Source of the DNA: Candidatus Acetothermia bacterium
GTDB lineage: Bacteria; Bipolaricaulota; Bipolaricaulia; RBG-16-55-9; DRXL01
Length of the DNA: 9,225 nucleotides
Assembly: GCA_028275205.1 (NCBI GenBank)
Contig: JAPWVB010000046.1
Coordinates: 1-9,225 of the forward strand
Direction of reading: 5' to 3'
This document shows positions 1 through 5,450 of the stretch, piece by piece (position 1 is the stretch's first letter; each line of letters begins with the position of its first letter). Under the pieces are notes generated by a model that searched no databases, had not been told where the DNA came from, and saw only the letters and a list, made by a program, of their open reading frames with translations. The translations under genes were made by a program, and so were the position numbers.

Positions 1-365
1 TTATTGATGAGGAGCACGATGGGATTTGAGAAGTTTTTTATATGCTCGAAGACTTTTTCGTCGTACTCGTGGAGTTTGCCCCACGGTTCAGTCATATAGA
101 CCAAGACGTCAAGCCCGTCGAGGGCGGCATACGCTTGTTTGATAAGATATTTGCTGAGCTTATCCACGGGCTGGTGGAGCCCGGGGGTGTCCACAAAGAT
201 GATCTGAGCCCCTGGCAGGGTGAGCACGCACTGGATGCGATGGCGCGTGGACTGGCGCTTCTCTGAAACGATGAGGAGCTTCTTGCCCATGAGGGCATTG
301 ATGAAGCTCGACTTGCCGGCGTTGGCCTGCCCCAACACCCCTACAAACCCCGACTTAAATCCCAT
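1..365 (-). CDS. era: GTPase Era, N-terminal part (cut by window edge)
   Basis: Era is an essential GTPase that binds the 3' end of 16S rRNA and assists 30S subunit maturation. The minus strand reads 121 codons before running off the left edge. Visible G-domain motifs are G1 (GQANAGKSS, residues 12-20), G2 (STRHRI, 39-44), G3 (DTPGLH, 59-64), and LLIN at the edge, which begins the G4 NKxD motif. The STRHRI-to-DTPGLH layout is typical of Era rather than Der or MnmE. The C-terminal KH domain lies outside the window. The ATG at 365-363 is the first possible start, because a TGA stop in the same frame sits immediately before it. An AGGAGGG Shine-Dalgarno lies 11 nt upstream, inside hutH. The start overlaps the hutH stop by about 11 bp, so translation is probably coupled. 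The P-loop reads ANA where most Era proteins have PNV, a mild variant. Confidence 0.93.
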   Translation of the reverse strand, partial: MGFKSGFVGVLGQANAGKSSFINALMGKKLLIVSEKRQSTRHRIQCVLTLPGAQIIFVDTPGLHQPVDKLSKYLIKQAYAALDGLDVLVYMTEPWGKLHEYDEKVFEHIKNFSNPIVLLIN

Positions 366-1842
366 TCAGCCAACTGCCCTCCTGTATTAATTGGATCGCT
401 CGGTGAATATCATACTGCAAGAGACGATCTTTTTCCAACGGGGGGATCTGCTCAGAAATGCGTTGATAGAGGGTGCGGGTGCGTGGGGCCATCAGAGCGG
501 GGTCACGGAAACTCAGGGCTTGACGCACGGTCAAGAGCTCTATCGCCACGATCGTCTCGACATTGCGGACGATCTGCAGGGCTTTATGCGCGGAGATCGT
601 GGCCATGCTGTTGTGATCTTCTTTACCCCCAGAAGTGGGGATGGAGTCAACGCTCGCGGGATGGGCGAGGACTTTGTTCTCGGCGACGAGCGCTGCGGCA
701 GTATACTGCGGGACCATCAGGCCCGAATTGAGGCCGCTCTCTGACACTAAAAATTTGGGGAGATCTGGGGCTTCGAGCAAGAGCGCGATGCGCCGCTCTG
801 AGAAATTCCCGATCTCGGCGACGGCTTGCCCCAACAGCTCGCAACAGAACGCCAAGATCTGACCGTGAAAGTTCCCCCCAGAGAGCACCTCGCCCGACTC
901 CGCGAAGACCAACGGATTATCCGTCGCGGAGTTCATCTCGATCTCAAATTTTTCTTGGACGAACTCGAGCGCATCCGCTGAAGCGCCGAGCACTTGGGGA
1001 ATGCAACGCAGGGTGTAATTATCTTGAATATCGTCGGTGCGGCGGCCGGTGAGCTTGCTTCCTGAGAGCCATTCTCGCAGAGTTTGAGCGACATGCAATT
1101 GTCCCGGATGGGGACGTGCTTGGTGAAGACGCTCGTCAAAGGCTTCGGCGTGCCCGCCGAGGGCTTCGACGGCCAGGGCGCTGATCGCTTGAGCTTGAGC
1201 TAAAAGACTCTGTGCGCGCACCAGCGCCACAAACCCCAATGCTAACGTGACTTGCGTCCCGTTGATGAGCGCCAGTCCTTCTTTAGGAGCTAAGCGGAGT
1301 GGCTCCAGCCCAAGCTCTCTCAAGAGTTCTCCCCCGGAGAGAATTCTGCCGTGGAGCTTCGCCTGGCCCTCGCCGATCAGTAGTAATGCTAAATGGGCTA
1401 GAGGTGCCAAGTCCCCGCTGGAGCCCACCGAGCCCTTCGCGGGAATGATGGGCACCACTCCGTGATTGAGCAATGCTTTGAGATATTCGACGATCTCGAC
1501 GCGCACCCCAGATCGCCCCTGCAACAGCGAGTTCAATCGAAAGAGCACGACAGCGCGAGCGACCTCATCGGGGAGGGGCTCGCCCACGCCGACGGCGTGG
1601 CTCTTCAAGAGATTCTCCTGAAGCAGCGAGAGCTTCTCATTTGGGATCGCTTGGGTGCTCAGCTTCCCAAAGCCCGTGTTGATCCCATAGACTCTCTGAT
1701 TTTCAGAGACGATCTTCTCGACAACGGCCCGACCGGCGCGCACGCGCTCGAGCGCGCGTGGCGCAAGAGAAACGCGCTCTCCTCCAAAGACGATTCGCTT
1801 AGCCGTCTCAAGCGTGAGAGAGTGTCCATCAAGCTCGATCAT
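355..1842 (-). CDS. hutH: Histidine ammonia-lyase
   Basis: HutH removes ammonia from L-histidine to give urocanate, the first step of histidine catabolism in the cytoplasm. The product is about 495 aa from the chosen start, close to the usual ~510. Numbering from a GTG at 1869, visible family marks are YGINTGFGKL (61-70, catalytic Tyr61), Ser-His at 90-91 (the pair that selects histidine over Phe or Tyr), the MIO cofactor site GSVGSSGDLAPL (146 onward), an NGTQ motif, QDNYTLRCIPQ, and SATDNPLVF. The MIO triad is Ser150-Ser151-Gly152 rather than the common Ala-Ser-Gly. I chose the ATG at 1842 because homologues begin near MIELDGHSLTLE and because a promoter -10 ends only 9 nt upstream. The ATG at 1848 and GTG at 1869 are in-frame alternatives, and none has a Shine-Dalgarno. 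No hutU, hutI or hutG is nearby. The gene appears to be transcribed together with era. Confidence 0.95.
   Translation of the reverse strand: MIELDGHSLTLETAKRIVFGGERVSLAPRALERVRAGRAVVEKIVSENQRVYGINTGFGKLSTQAIPNEKLSLLQENLLKSHAVGVGEPLPDEVARAVVLFRLNSLLQGRSGVRVEIVEYLKALLNHGVVPIIPAKGSVGSSGDLAPLAHLALLLIGEGQAKLHGRILSGGELLRELGLEPLRLAPKEGLALINGTQVTLALGFVALVRAQSLLAQAQAISALAVEALGGHAEAFDERLHQARPHPGQLHVAQTLREWLSGSKLTGRRTDDIQDNYTLRCIPQVLGASADALEFVQEKFEIEMNSATDNPLVFAESGEVLSGGNFHGQILAFCCELLGQAVAEIGNFSERRIALLLEAPDLPKFLVSESGLNSGLMVPQYTAAALVAENKVLAHPASVDSIPTSGGKEDHNSMATISAHKALQIVRNVETIVAIELLTVRQALSFRDPALMAPRTRTLYQRISEQIPPLEKDRLLQYDIHRAIQLIQEGSWLNGI
377..383 (-). promoter_or_regulatory. Ribosome binding site of era inside hutH
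   Basis: AGGAGGG on the minus strand lies 11 nt before the era ATG and within the last codons of hutH (around Glu-Gly-Ser). The spacing is slightly long. Together with the overlapping stop and start codons it suggests translational coupling of era to hutH. Confidence 0.6.
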
Positions 1843-1851
1843 GCGCATTTC

Positions 1852-1881
1852 AGTATACTGAATAGACACGCATGGTGTAAA
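1852..1881 (-). promoter_or_regulatory. Promoter of hutH (probably leaderless transcript)
   Basis: On the minus strand TTTACA (1881-1876) and TATACT (1857-1852) are separated by 18 bp, each one mismatch from the sigma-70-type consensus. Transcription would begin about 7 nt after the -10, almost on the ATG at 1842, which fits the absence of a Shine-Dalgarno. The -10 sits in the perfect palindrome CAGTATACTG, so a TATACT also reads on the plus strand, but without a recognisable -35. The promoter is inferred from sequence only. Confidence 0.5.
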
Positions 1882-1884
1882 ATT

Positions 1885-1960
1885 GAATCACGGAAAGCAC
1901 GGAAGGACGGCAAGATCTTTTCCGTGCCTTCCGTGGCTTGTTCAGTGCCTTCCGTGATTC
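1885..1960. repeat. Nested palindromic array of CACGGAA/TTCCGTG units
   Basis: Outer arms 1885-1900 and 1945-1960 are inverted repeats with 15 of 16 positions matching. Inner arms 1898-1906 (CACGGAAGG) and 1927-1935 (CCTTCCGTG) match perfectly. The heptamer occurs as CACGGAA at 1889 and 1898 and as TTCCGTG at 1920, 1929 and 1950, so the element is a nested palindrome able to form a long hairpin or cruciform. It fills almost the whole gap between the divergent hutH and methyltransferase genes and ends 5 nt before the methyltransferase ATG. It could be a dispersed intergenic repeat or an RNA structure in that gene's leader. With no other copy in the window the two cannot be told apart. Confidence 0.75.
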
Positions 1961-1965
1961 TGAAT

Positions 1966-2436
1966 ATGTTCACGCAAGAGTTCTACGTCGTCTGCGACAA
2001 TATTCGTAGCACATTTAACGTCGGGGCGATCTTCCGCACCGCCGATGCTGCTGGGATCACGAAGATCTATCTCTGCGGGTACACCCCGACGCCGCCGCGC
2101 TATGAGATCGAGAAAGTCGCGCTGGGGGCAGAGAAATCCGTCCCCTGGGAGCATGTCGCCCAGACGTGGCGGCTCCTAGAGCGCCTCAGAGCTCAAGGGG
2201 TTCAGATCGTAGCCCTCGAAAATAACATTGACCTCCCCACAATAGACTACCGCGAATTCGTCCCAAAGTTTCCCATCGCGTTGGTGTTGGGCAACGAAGT
2301 GACCGGGCTCTCCCCGGCGCTCCTCAGGCGCGCCGATGCGATCATCACGCTGCCCATGCACGGGAAGAAGGAATCGCTCAACGTTGCCGTAGCTTTCGGG
2401 ATTGCCGCGTACAGATTGAACGAGCATCGGCGCTAA
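1966..2436 (+). CDS. TrmH/SpoU-family RNA 2'-O-methyltransferase (SPOUT)
   Basis: This 156-aa protein is a minimal SPOUT-class methyltransferase that transfers a methyl group from S-adenosylmethionine to a ribose 2'-OH of tRNA or rRNA. The three family motifs are present: motif 1 NIRSTFNVGAIFRTADAAG (12-30, with conserved Asn and Arg24), motif 2 LVLGNEVTGLS (106-116, Glu111), and motif 3 LPMHGKKESLNVAVAFGIA (129-147, Asn139), which forms the knotted cofactor site. There is no N-terminal RNA-binding extension, so it is as short as TrmL, but motif 1 looks more like the general SpoU group and the target nucleotide cannot be assigned. The reading frame is open back to 1462, but that stretch is antisense to hutH and to the palindrome array, so the ATG at 1966 is chosen. 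It has no clear Shine-Dalgarno. GTG codons inside the array (SVPSV) are in-frame alternatives. bpsA lies downstream but has its own promoter. Confidence 0.88.
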   Translation: MFTQEFYVVCDNIRSTFNVGAIFRTADAAGITKIYLCGYTPTPPRYEIEKVALGAEKSVPWEHVAQTWRLLERLRAQGVQIVALENNIDLPTIDYREFVPKFPIALVLGNEVTGLSPALLRRADAIITLPMHGKKESLNVAVAFGIAAYRLNEHRR

Positions 2437-2441
2437 CCCCC

Positions 2442-2470
2442 TTGCACGCCCACGATCTCTCAGATATAAT
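2442..2470 (+). promoter_or_regulatory. Strong promoter of the bpsA-speD operon
   Basis: TTGCAC (2442-2447) and a perfect TATAAT (2465-2470) are separated by the ideal 17 bp. It begins 6 nt after the methyltransferase stop, so the polyamine genes are transcribed independently of it. The predicted start is near 2477, leaving an untranslated leader of about 105 nt. Confidence 0.75.
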
Positions 2471-2476
2471 AAAGAG

Positions 2477-2581
2477 CTCTGGGCTTGTCTGAAGCCCCGT
2501 GCTAGAGTGCAAGAGCGTTGCTCTTGCGCAATAGTGTGGCTGTGTGGAGGGCAAGTCCATTTTGCTTTTGAGGTGATCGCC
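2477..2581 (+). promoter_or_regulatory. Structured 5' leader of bpsA (candidate regulatory RNA)
   Basis: Between the predicted transcription start and bpsA the RNA can fold into at least two clean hairpins. The first has stem GGGCTT/AAGCCC (2481-2486 with 2492-2497, loop GTCTG), with outer CTCT/AGAG arms (2477-2480 with 2504-2507). The second has an 8-bp perfect stem (2509-2516 with 2520-2527, loop GTT), extendable to 10 bp with one G-U pair. A weaker pairing (about 2550-2554 with 2562-2566) lies just before the Shine-Dalgarno. A second GGAGG at 2546-2550 is not followed by a start codon at suitable spacing. No U-tract follows either strong hairpin, so they are not intrinsic terminators. I recognise no known riboswitch class. 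A regulatory role is inferred only from length, structure and position before a polyamine operon. Confidence 0.45.
2570..2577 (+). promoter_or_regulatory. Ribosome binding site fixing the bpsA start
   Basis: GAGGTGAT is an 8-nt perfect complement to the bacterial anti-Shine-Dalgarno. Its GAGG core is 8 nt from the ATG at 2582. This decides for that ATG over the in-frame GTG at 2507, which lies inside the leader hairpins. Confidence 0.8.
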
Positions 2582-3628
2582 ATGCAGGAACTCTTAGCAC
2601 ACCTGCAGCGACGGTCATCGTCCATCGCGGAGGGGGATGTGCGACGCATGCTCCAAGCCCTCCGCCGCGAGAGCGATATCTGGCAAGCCGCGGGCGCCTG
2701 CGAGCGCCCCTTCCCTCGCTTCATCGAGCTGATCGAAGCTTTGCAAGAGCTCGGCTATATTGAGATTCATGGGCGCACTGTGGCCTTCACGCCCGCGGGC
2801 CGCAAAGCCCTAGAAGGGTGGCATCTCGATCACGCACCGCCGCTGGGGCAGATCTGTTCTCAGTGTGCCGTCGGCCCTGCCCCACTCCCAGAACTCCAGA
2901 AGAAATTCTCCCAGATCGCCCAGCGCCGCCCTCAAGCCGTCCAAGAGTTCGATCAGGGGGTTCTTACTGAAGAGTCGGTGATCCGCCGCGTGGCGTGGCT
3001 CGATCGCTGCGGCGATCTCGATCATAAAGCGATCGCAGTTCTAGGGGATGACGATCTGCTCAGCGTTGCCCTGGCGCTGACGGAAAGACCCTCGCGGATC
3101 GTGGTCTTCGAGATAGATGCGCGCCTTGTAGAATTTCTCACCGAGCAAGCCCAGCGCGCTCGCTGGCCCCTGCGCGCTTATGTGCACGACCTGCGCCAGC
3201 CCATCCCCGACGAGTTTTTAGGGAAATTCGATGTCTTCGTCACTGATCCGTTGGAGACTGTCGAGGGCTTTTGGCTCTTTGTCGAGCAGGGGCTTTCCCT
3301 GCTCAAGCCCGGCGCAGGCCAAGCGGGCTACTTCGGGCTGACGAAGATCGAAGCTTCTCCCTCCAAGTGGCATCTCTTCGAGCAGCGTCTTCTTCAGCGT
3401 GATCTGTTCATATCGGACATCTGTCGGGACTTTGGGTTCTACGAGAACTGGCCGTATCTGATGGAGACGACCACGTCGGTCTCTGTCGCTCCGGATCGTC
3501 CGTGGTACCGGTCGGCGTTCGTTCGGATTGAGACGCTCAAGGACTTTCGGCCGCCACGGTGTCGCTCCCTTGGGGAGGAGGTGGATATCTACTATGATCA
3601 CGAATCCATCATAGCACCAAGGAGGTGA
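2582..3628 (+). CDS. bpsA: Branched-chain polyamine synthase BpsA, N4-bis(aminopropyl)spermidine synthase
   Basis: BpsA transfers aminopropyl groups from decarboxylated S-adenosylmethionine onto the internal N4 nitrogen of spermidine, giving branched polyamines that stabilise nucleic acids at high temperature. The 348-aa product matches the usual ~350. The N-terminal third (about 1-80) looks like a winged-helix domain, ending in IEIHGRTVAFTPAGRKAL. A CxxC pair follows at Cys92 and Cys95. The C-terminal Rossmann-type aminopropyltransferase domain carries GDDDLLS (155-161), FEID (176-179) and TDPLET (221-226), the hallmark acidic motifs of this DUF43 family and distinct from linear spermidine synthases (SpeE). 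Late conserved-looking segments are DFGFYENWPYLMET and WYRSAF. The start is set by a strong Shine-Dalgarno. The last codons (CCA AGG AGG TGA) form the ribosome binding site of speD 3 nt downstream. That neighbour makes the co-substrate, which supports the assignment. The exact branched product is inferred from the family. Confidence 0.9.
   Translation: MQELLAHLQRRSSSIAEGDVRRMLQALRRESDIWQAAGACERPFPRFIELIEALQELGYIEIHGRTVAFTPAGRKALEGWHLDHAPPLGQICSQCAVGPAPLPELQKKFSQIAQRRPQAVQEFDQGVLTEESVIRRVAWLDRCGDLDHKAIAVLGDDDLLSVALALTERPSRIVVFEIDARLVEFLTEQAQRARWPLRAYVHDLRQPIPDEFLGKFDVFVTDPLETVEGFWLFVEQGLSLLKPGAGQAGYFGLTKIEASPSKWHLFEQRLLQRDLFISDICRDFGFYENWPYLMETTTSVSVAPDRPWYRSAFVRIETLKDFRPPRCRSLGEEVDIYYDHESIIAPRR
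3619..3628 (+). promoter_or_regulatory. Ribosome binding site of speD embedded in the bpsA stop
   Basis: AAGGAGGTGA matches the anti-Shine-Dalgarno over 10 nt and includes the last two Arg codons and the TGA stop of bpsA. The GGAGG core is 6 nt from the speD ATG. Very tight spacing implies coupled, stoichiometric translation of the two enzymes. Confidence 0.85.
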
Positions 3629-3631
3629 GCA

Positions 3632-4027
3632 ATGCGGGAGCAAGCCCTGGGTCGCCATCTCATCTTAGAGATCTGGGACGCTGATCCCCATCTTCTCGAT
3701 GACGCGCACGCGCTGGAGCAGCTCCTGCTCCAGGCGGCGCGGGCTGCCAACGCCACCGTCATTCAGAGCGTCTTCCATCACTTCAACCCCTACGGCGTCA
3801 GCGGCGTTGTGGTCATCGCCGAGTCCCATCTGACGATTCACACCTGGCCGGAATATCGCTATGCCGCGATTGACATCTTCACGTGCGGGCCGAAGATGGA
3901 TCTTGAAGCCGCTGTGGAGGTCATCGCGGCGGGGCTGGGAGGGCGCATGGTGCAACTTGAGATCAGTCGTGGGCAGGGGGTGCGCCGCGCTCAGCGGCAG
4001 CCCTTGGCGCTGAGCGCCGCTCAATGA
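3632..4027 (+). CDS. speD: S-adenosylmethionine decarboxylase proenzyme (pyruvoyl type)
   Basis: SpeD decarboxylates S-adenosylmethionine to the aminopropyl donor for polyamine synthesis. The 131-aa proenzyme is of the short prokaryotic class (about 120-140 aa), like those of Thermotoga and Bacillus. It contains GRHLILEIWDAD (7-18), FHHFNPYGVSGVVVIAESHLTIHTWPE (48-74), and IDIFTCG (80-86). Self-cleavage is expected between Glu64 and Ser65, turning Ser65 into the pyruvoyl cofactor. His70 and Cys85 correspond to the processing and proton-donor residues known from the Thermotoga maritima enzyme. The final ~15 residues (RRAQRQPLALSAAQ) look like an unconserved tail. The gene is the second member of an operon with bpsA. 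Its TGA overlaps the gatB stop by 7 bp on the opposite strand, so no terminator fits between them. Confidence 0.96.
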   Translation: MREQALGRHLILEIWDADPHLLDDAHALEQLLLQAARAANATVIQSVFHHFNPYGVSGVVVIAESHLTIHTWPEYRYAAIDIFTCGPKMDLEAAVEVIAAGLGGRMVQLEISRGQGVRRAQRQPLALSAAQ

Positions 4028-5418
4028 CGGAGCTTCTCAAGGAGCAGAGCGCGCACCTTGTGGGGATCGGCCTTGCCGGAGGTAGCTTTCATCACCTGGC
4101 CTTGTAAAAACCCCAGGGCCGCTTCTTTGCCCGCCCGAAAGTCCGCCACAGCTTTGGGGTTCTCCGCGAGAACTTTCGTCACAATCTCGGCGAGGAGCCC
4201 CTCATCGGAGATCTGCCCCAGCCCCTTCTCGCGCACGATCTCTTGAGGGGCTTTGCCCGTCTTGAACGATTCTTCGATCACGTCTTTGGCGACCGTGCGC
4301 GTGATCTGCCCGGAGCGCACCATCTGCAGCACCTGGGCGAAGTGCTCCGGCTTCATGGGGATCTCTAAAGATCGCTGCTCCTTAAGCAGTCTCAGGAGCT
4401 CGGACATCATCCAGTTGCTCACGTCTTTAGGGTGCTGATAGAGCTTGACGACCGCTTCGAAGTACTCAGCGATGGGGCGCTCTTCGGTGAGCACGGCGAT
4501 ATCGTACTCAGGGAGCTGATACTCTTGGGCAAAGCGGGCACGCTTGGCCGCGGGCAGCTCCGGCAGATCTATCTTCTGCTTCCACGAGTCATCTATCTGC
4601 AAGGGGACAAGATCGGGGTCGGGGAAGTAGCGATAATCTTCAGACTCTTCTTTGGCGCGCATCGGCTCGGTCTCTCCTGTTTTTTCGTTCCAGAGCCGCG
4701 TCTCTTGGACGACGGAGCCGCCGCGCTCGAGGATCTGGCGTTGGCGACGCACCTCATAGTCGAGAGCTGCTTCTACCGCCTTGAATGAGTTCATATTTTT
4801 GACCTCGATCTTGGTGCCCAGCTGAGCGTCAGGGCTGACGGAGATGTTCGCATCGCAGCGCAGGGAGCCCTCTTCCATGTCGCCGCTGCAGACCCCAAGA
4901 TACCGCAAGATCCGACGGAGCTCTTCCATGTAGAGTCGCGCTTCTTTCGGGGAGCTCAGCTCGGGCTCGCTGACGATCTCGATGAGGGGCACGCCGGCAC
5001 GGTTGAAGTCGACGAGACTCACGCCCGTCTCGGTGTGGAGGAGTTTGCCGGCATCTTCTTCAAGATGGACACGCCGAATGCGGACACGCTTGCCCGTGGG
5101 CAGCTCCACAAAACCGCGGATCGCTAAGGGCTCATCAAACTGCGAGATCTGATACCCCTTGGGCAGATCGGGATAGAAATAATTCTTCCGGGCGAACGTC
5201 GAGCGCTGGGGGATCTCACAGTGCAAGGCGAGCGCAGCCATGAGCGCGTATTCGACGGCACGCTCGTTGAGCACCGGCAGCGCCCCAGGCATCCCCAAGC
5301 AGACAGGACACGTATGGGTATTGGGGGGCGCCCCAAAATATTCTGCGGAACAGCTACAGAAGAGCTTTGTCTTGGTCAGCAGTTGCGCGTGGACTTCCAG
5401 GCCGATGACCGTGCGCAT
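4021..5418 (-). CDS. gatB: Asp/Glu-tRNA(Asn/Gln) amidotransferase subunit B
   Basis: GatB is the tRNA-binding and kinase subunit of GatCAB, which converts misacylated Glu-tRNA(Gln) and/or Asp-tRNA(Asn) to Gln-tRNA and Asn-tRNA. The 465-aa product matches the usual ~475. The N-terminus VIGLEVHAQL (4-13) is typical, followed by zinc-ligand cysteines CSC...CPVC (Cys21, 23, 37, 40), KNYFYPDLPKGYQISQ, the signature DFNRAGVPLIEIVSEPEL, and SGDMEEGSLRCDANIS. The C-terminus (IADEG-type helices and the tail GFLQGQVMKATSGKADP) is the YqeY-like domain that touches the tRNA D-loop. gatA and gatC are not in the window. The ATG at 5418 is the only sensible start. It lacks a Shine-Dalgarno: the sequence before it is CACACTCCT, next to a perfect palindrome. 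It follows gyrA by 34 nt and may be co-transcribed with it. Confidence 0.97.
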   Translation of the reverse strand: MRTVIGLEVHAQLLTKTKLFCSCSAEYFGAPPNTHTCPVCLGMPGALPVLNERAVEYALMAALALHCEIPQRSTFARKNYFYPDLPKGYQISQFDEPLAIRGFVELPTGKRVRIRRVHLEEDAGKLLHTETGVSLVDFNRAGVPLIEIVSEPELSSPKEARLYMEELRRILRYLGVCSGDMEEGSLRCDANISVSPDAQLGTKIEVKNMNSFKAVEAALDYEVRRQRQILERGGSVVQETRLWNEKTGETEPMRAKEESEDYRYFPDPDLVPLQIDDSWKQKIDLPELPAAKRARFAQEYQLPEYDIAVLTEERPIAEYFEAVVKLYQHPKDVSNWMMSELLRLLKEQRSLEIPMKPEHFAQVLQMVRSGQITRTVAKDVIEESFKTGKAPQEIVREKGLGQISDEGLLAEIVTKVLAENPKAVADFRAGKEAALGFLQGQVMKATSGKADPHKVRALLLEKLRH

Positions 5419-5427
5419 AGGAGTGTG

Positions 5428-5447
5428 CCGGCGGATGAATCCGCCGG
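5428..5447. repeat. Perfect palindrome in the gyrA-gatB gap
   Basis: Two 8-nt arms (CCGGCGGA and TCCGCCGG) flank a 4-nt loop, so the RNA hairpin would be very stable. It starts about 10 nt upstream of the gatB ATG on the minus strand and fills most of the 34-nt gap to the gyrA stop. There is no U-run on the gyrA side, so it is a poor intrinsic terminator. It may be a dispersed palindrome, an mRNA processing or stability element, or a brake on gatB translation. Confidence 0.7.
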
Positions 5448-5450
5448 TTG

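Noticed and set aside
1885..1960. CRISPR array
   Set aside because: The repeat units are 7 nt, occur in both orientations and are not separated by uniform spacers. The pattern is a palindrome, not a CRISPR.
1462..1965. Upstream open frame continuous with the methyltransferase (168 extra codons)
   Set aside because: It is antisense to hutH and passes through the palindrome array. SPOUT homology begins right after the ATG at 1966, and the product is already family length without it.
2509..2527. Strong hairpin before bpsA as an intrinsic terminator of the methyltransferase gene
   Set aside because: No U-tract follows it, and it lies downstream of the bpsA promoter, where a constitutive terminator would block the operon.
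2507..2581. 25-codon N-terminal extension of bpsA from a GTG
   Set aside because: It lies inside the leader hairpins and has no ribosome binding site, whereas the ATG at 2582 has an 8-nt Shine-Dalgarno match and gives the normal protein length.
2176..2724. 182-codon minus-strand open frame across the methyltransferase and bpsA start
   Set aside because: It runs antisense to two convincing genes and through the bpsA promoter, with no family resemblance.
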